A stretch of 64,000 bases of DNA from NCBI RefSeq assembly GCF_902364945.1, contig NZ_CABJFS010000012.1, positions 1-64,000 of the forward strand, read 5' to 3'. This DNA comes from Collinsella aerofaciens. Its GTDB lineage: Bacteria > Actinomycetota > Coriobacteriia > Coriobacteriales > Coriobacteriaceae. The position numbers and the translations under genes are program-made. Shown here piece after piece: positions 61,207 through 64,000 of this stretch (the stretch's first letter is position 1; every line of letters begins with the position of its first letter). The notes under the pieces were generated by a model. The model made no database searches and had not been told where the DNA came from. It worked only from the letters and a program-made list of their open reading frames with translations.

Positions 61207-61310
61207 CGGAAAGGGTGTGAATGTTTGATTTACGCGATATGATGAACCCTTGCATATAGAGCTCGGCGGAATGGTAACGGTCGCCGGGACACGTTTTTGA
61301 AAGGACAATC

Positions 61311-62591
<1,281 letters not shown>

Positions 62592-62760
62592 TTAGGAACC
62601 ACCAAGGTCGCAACAGGCACAAGCTTTCAAAAGAAGTACCGCCCACAACGGGTTGTATTTCATGCTCTTGGAAAAATTGATGGTGTTCAGCACTTTCACG
62701 CGGTAGCCGCTGCGGATAAGAAGCTGGCCCACTTCACCGATCAAGCTGCCCTTCGGGTTT
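62592..62760 (-). pseudogene. truncated VirD4/TraG-type coupling protein fragment
   Basis: On the minus strand the frame from 62760 reads NPKGSLIGEVGQLLIRSGYR, then VKVLNTINFSKSMKYNP. This matches the part after the P-loop in VirD4-like conjugal coupling proteins of Firmicutes ICEs (typically DPKG...GY.VKVLN..NF..SM.YNPF). A TGA lies just before the start of the match, and similarity ends after about 40 residues near 62,635, where the sequence presumably passes into chromosomal or other DNA. It is a short internal fragment with neither end, so a broken gene. The rest of 62,592-62,794 shows no gene. Confidence 0.6.
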
Positions 62761-62794
62761 TGTCAATAAGGATAGAGAAAAAAGTAAATTATTT

Positions 62795-63061
62795 TTATGA
62801 GGTTACAACATCGGATTGAATAAGGCGCAGTACCTTGTCGGTAAAGGTTTCCCGGCTGGTCTGGCTGAAATGGAAATAAATATCAAAGGTCGTACCGCCA
62901 ACGGTCTTTACCATATCGGGTGGCGGTACGTCCGGGGCGGGTGAAGCGTTGCCGCCCGCCATCACGGGCAGGGGGATGGCCTTGCCCTCTCTGCTGGTGC
63001 TGTCGCTCCCCTCCGGGGCGGGGATGGTGCTGGTGATCGTCATGCTGGGGTCGTAGGTCAT
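62795..63061 (-). CDS. TnpW-family transposon-encoded protein
   Basis: Encodes 88 residues from the ATG at 63061 (AAAGGAG upstream); two earlier in-frame ATGs lie before that site. The C-terminus VGGTTFDIYFHFSQTSRETF, then DKVLRLI, is the conserved core of TnpW-type proteins of Tn4451-like and related clostridial elements. Function is unknown. It lies between the relaxase side genes and the virD4 fragment, a common order in Firmicutes mobilizable and conjugative elements. Confidence 0.75.
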   Translation of the reverse strand: MTYDPSMTITSTIPAPEGSDSTSREGKAIPLPVMAGGNASPAPDVPPPDMVKTVGGTTFDIYFHFSQTSRETFTDKVLRLIQSDVVTS

Positions 63062-63145
63062 AGGCTCTCCTTTCATCATTCATCAAAGTTAATCCACGTG
63101 AGCGCCATTTTGCCGCCCACGTTGGAGTGGGGGAAGGGGAATGTA

Positions 63146-63565
63146 TTAGTCCCCCTTTGAGGACTGTCCACAAGCCCCCTGATTGCAAGGCTTTTCAGCC
63201 TCTAAATGTCCACGCCTGCGGCGTTCTCGTTCGCTGGCAGCTTTCTTTCTCCGGCGCACATTGGCGGCGCACTCGTCACAGTATTTGCCCCGATTGGAGC
63301 GCGGCACGAACATCGCCCCGCACTCGGCACAGGGCCGCGCCTGTCCTCGGTGGAGCAAGGCGGCACACAACCCCTTGTCTGTTGGCAGGACGGCGGCGCG
63401 GAACCATTTACAGACCAGGGAATAGGTGATACTCTGGACGCAGACACAAGGCTCCCAGCCGTCATCAAGAGCAAGACAGTTGCCGCCGTCATAATTGCAG
63501 CAGTCATGCACCAGCCGCCGGACGGCTCGGTACTGCTGGTAGGTCAGTCGGGGAATGCCGTTCAC
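63146..63565 (-). CDS. cysteine-rich VLP domain protein of mobile elements
   Basis: Encodes 139 residues. RLTYQQYRAVRRLVHDCCNY, then GNCLALDD and CVCVQSITYSLVCKWFR, is the cysteine-rich VLP pattern; a second zinc-finger-like cluster CAECGAMFVPRSNRGKYCDE follows, then a basic tail. Such proteins are encoded beside MobA/L relaxases in Firmicutes elements; role unknown. Its ATG overlaps the relaxase stop by 4 bases. Confidence 0.8.
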   Translation of the reverse strand: MNGIPRLTYQQYRAVRRLVHDCCNYDGGNCLALDDGWEPCVCVQSITYSLVCKWFRAAVLPTDKGLCAALLHRGQARPCAECGAMFVPRSNRGKYCDECAANVRRRKKAASERERRRRGHLEAEKPCNQGACGQSSKGD

Positions 63566-64000
63566 CGCTCCACCTCCCGGCGTTTCTGCTGGGTCTGCTC
63601 CTGCTGGTGTATGGCAGCATCGGCGTTCCGCTTCACCTGTTGAAGCCGCCGCAAATCGTCTTGGATAGGCTTGTACTGCTCATACTCGGCTGTGTACTCC
63701 TGGTGAAGCCTCGCCTGTTCCTGTTTCCACGCATGAACGGGGATTTTACCAGCAGGGGAACGGTGCTTGTCCAGCTTCCGGCGGGCCATGTGGAACGTCC
63801 TCAACTCGTTCTCATGCTCCCTCTCGAATTTTTCCCGCTTGCCCTTCCACTTGATACCCTGCAACTCGTCATAGACGGGCTTGGTGTCTCGGTAGAGGTC
63901 AACAAGGCGAAGCAGTTCCTTCAATTCGTTCAGACGGTCACGCTTCGCTTTCATGGATGTGTTGACGGCCTCCGTTCGTTCACTCTGGGCGGCGATATGG
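63562..64000 (-). CDS. MobA/MobL relaxase, C-terminal part (continues past the window)
   Basis: The minus-strand frame is open to the right edge, so the gene begins outside. About 145 C-terminal residues are visible: HIAAQSERTEAVNTSMKAKR, then NELKELLRLVDLYRDTKPVY, then a long coiled-coil rich in K/E/R/Q. This tail is typical of the MobA/MobL relaxases of Firmicutes elements that nick at oriT; the catalytic N-terminus is not in view. An internal ATG at 63954 is not the start. It overlaps the VLP gene. Confidence 0.7.
   Translation of the reverse strand, partial: HIAAQSERTEAVNTSMKAKRDRLNELKELLRLVDLYRDTKPVYDELQGIKWKGKREKFEREHENELRTFHMARRKLDKHRSPAGKIPVHAWKQEQARLHQEYTAEYEQYKPIQDDLRRLQQVKRNADAAIHQQEQTQQKRREVER

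Noticed and set aside
61180..61310. Possible SAM riboswitch before metK
   Set aside because: The spacer is short and shows neither the SAM-I four-way junction motifs nor the SAM-II/III/IV cores; only a small GGCG/CGCC stem is visible.

Overview
The window looks like the chromosome of a gut Coriobacteriia, most likely Collinsella. The housekeeping genes are GC-rich and typically actinobacterial, and a full glycogen cluster (glgB, glgP, glgC, glgD, glgA and a GH13-MalQ fusion) is present. Two of these glycogen enzymes carry histone H1-like Lys/Ala tails. The genus is inferred from overall character, not from a marker-gene comparison.

Layout. (1) 1-23,900 is an accessory and defence island beginning beside a tRNA-Val. 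It holds a nuclease-like orphan; a four-gene toxin operon (DUF3990 ADP-ribosyltransferase-like, HTH antitoxin, small protein, Doc/Fic) under a 53-bp palindrome; an AbiE-like antitoxin/nucleotidyltransferase pair with its own operator; an MNT nucleotidyltransferase pair followed by tandem pseudoknot-like RNA repeats; an AbiF/AbiD (Abi_2, HEPN) gene preceded by a short promoter-ncRNA-terminator unit; an LPXTG-type surface protein; a ParB-like protein; and an AT-rich leftward operon of six genes (54-aa protein, STAND-TPR NTPase, 1780-aa ATPase, HEPN-like 399-aa protein, OLD-like ATPase, DNA adenine methylase). (2) 24,000-37,600 is a leftward capsule/exopolysaccharide operon: LoaP/NusG-like antiterminator with a leader hairpin, initiating sugar-phosphate transferase, three glycosyltransferases, Wzy, Wzx, a pyruvyl transferase, an FrhB-like protein and capE/capF/capG for UDP-N-acetyl-L-fucosamine. 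(3) 38,200-39,900 has tRNA-Ala, thiN and a HAD phosphatase. (4) 40,000-53,300 is the rightward glycogen/maltodextrin cluster, with LacI-type operator half-sites at both ends. (5) 53,300-62,600 is housekeeping: fmdB-like, rsmB, fmt, def, priA, gltX and metK, punctuated by long inverted repeats. (6) 62,592-64,000 is the edge of an integrated mobilizable element (truncated virD4, tnpW, cysteine-rich VLP protein, mobA/L relaxase).

How the parts work together. The glycogen genes cover ADP-glucose synthesis (GlgC/GlgD), elongation (GlgA), branching (GlgB), phosphorolysis (GlgP) and maltodextrin processing (GH13-MalQ). The capsule operon appears to be read through by processive antitermination from LoaP acting on the leader hairpin. 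The island looks like a cassette of independent anti-phage and toxin-antitoxin modules, several with visible autoregulatory operators or RNA partners.

The most interesting unexplained signals are: the six-gene STAND/OLD/HEPN/methylase operon; the AbiF-linked small RNA; the covarying tandem pseudoknots at 6,443-6,533; a pair of 102-bp inverted repeats with identical 33-36-33 geometry but different arm sequences; and the H1-like tails on GlgA and GlgB. All statements come from reading the sequence; no database search was run.
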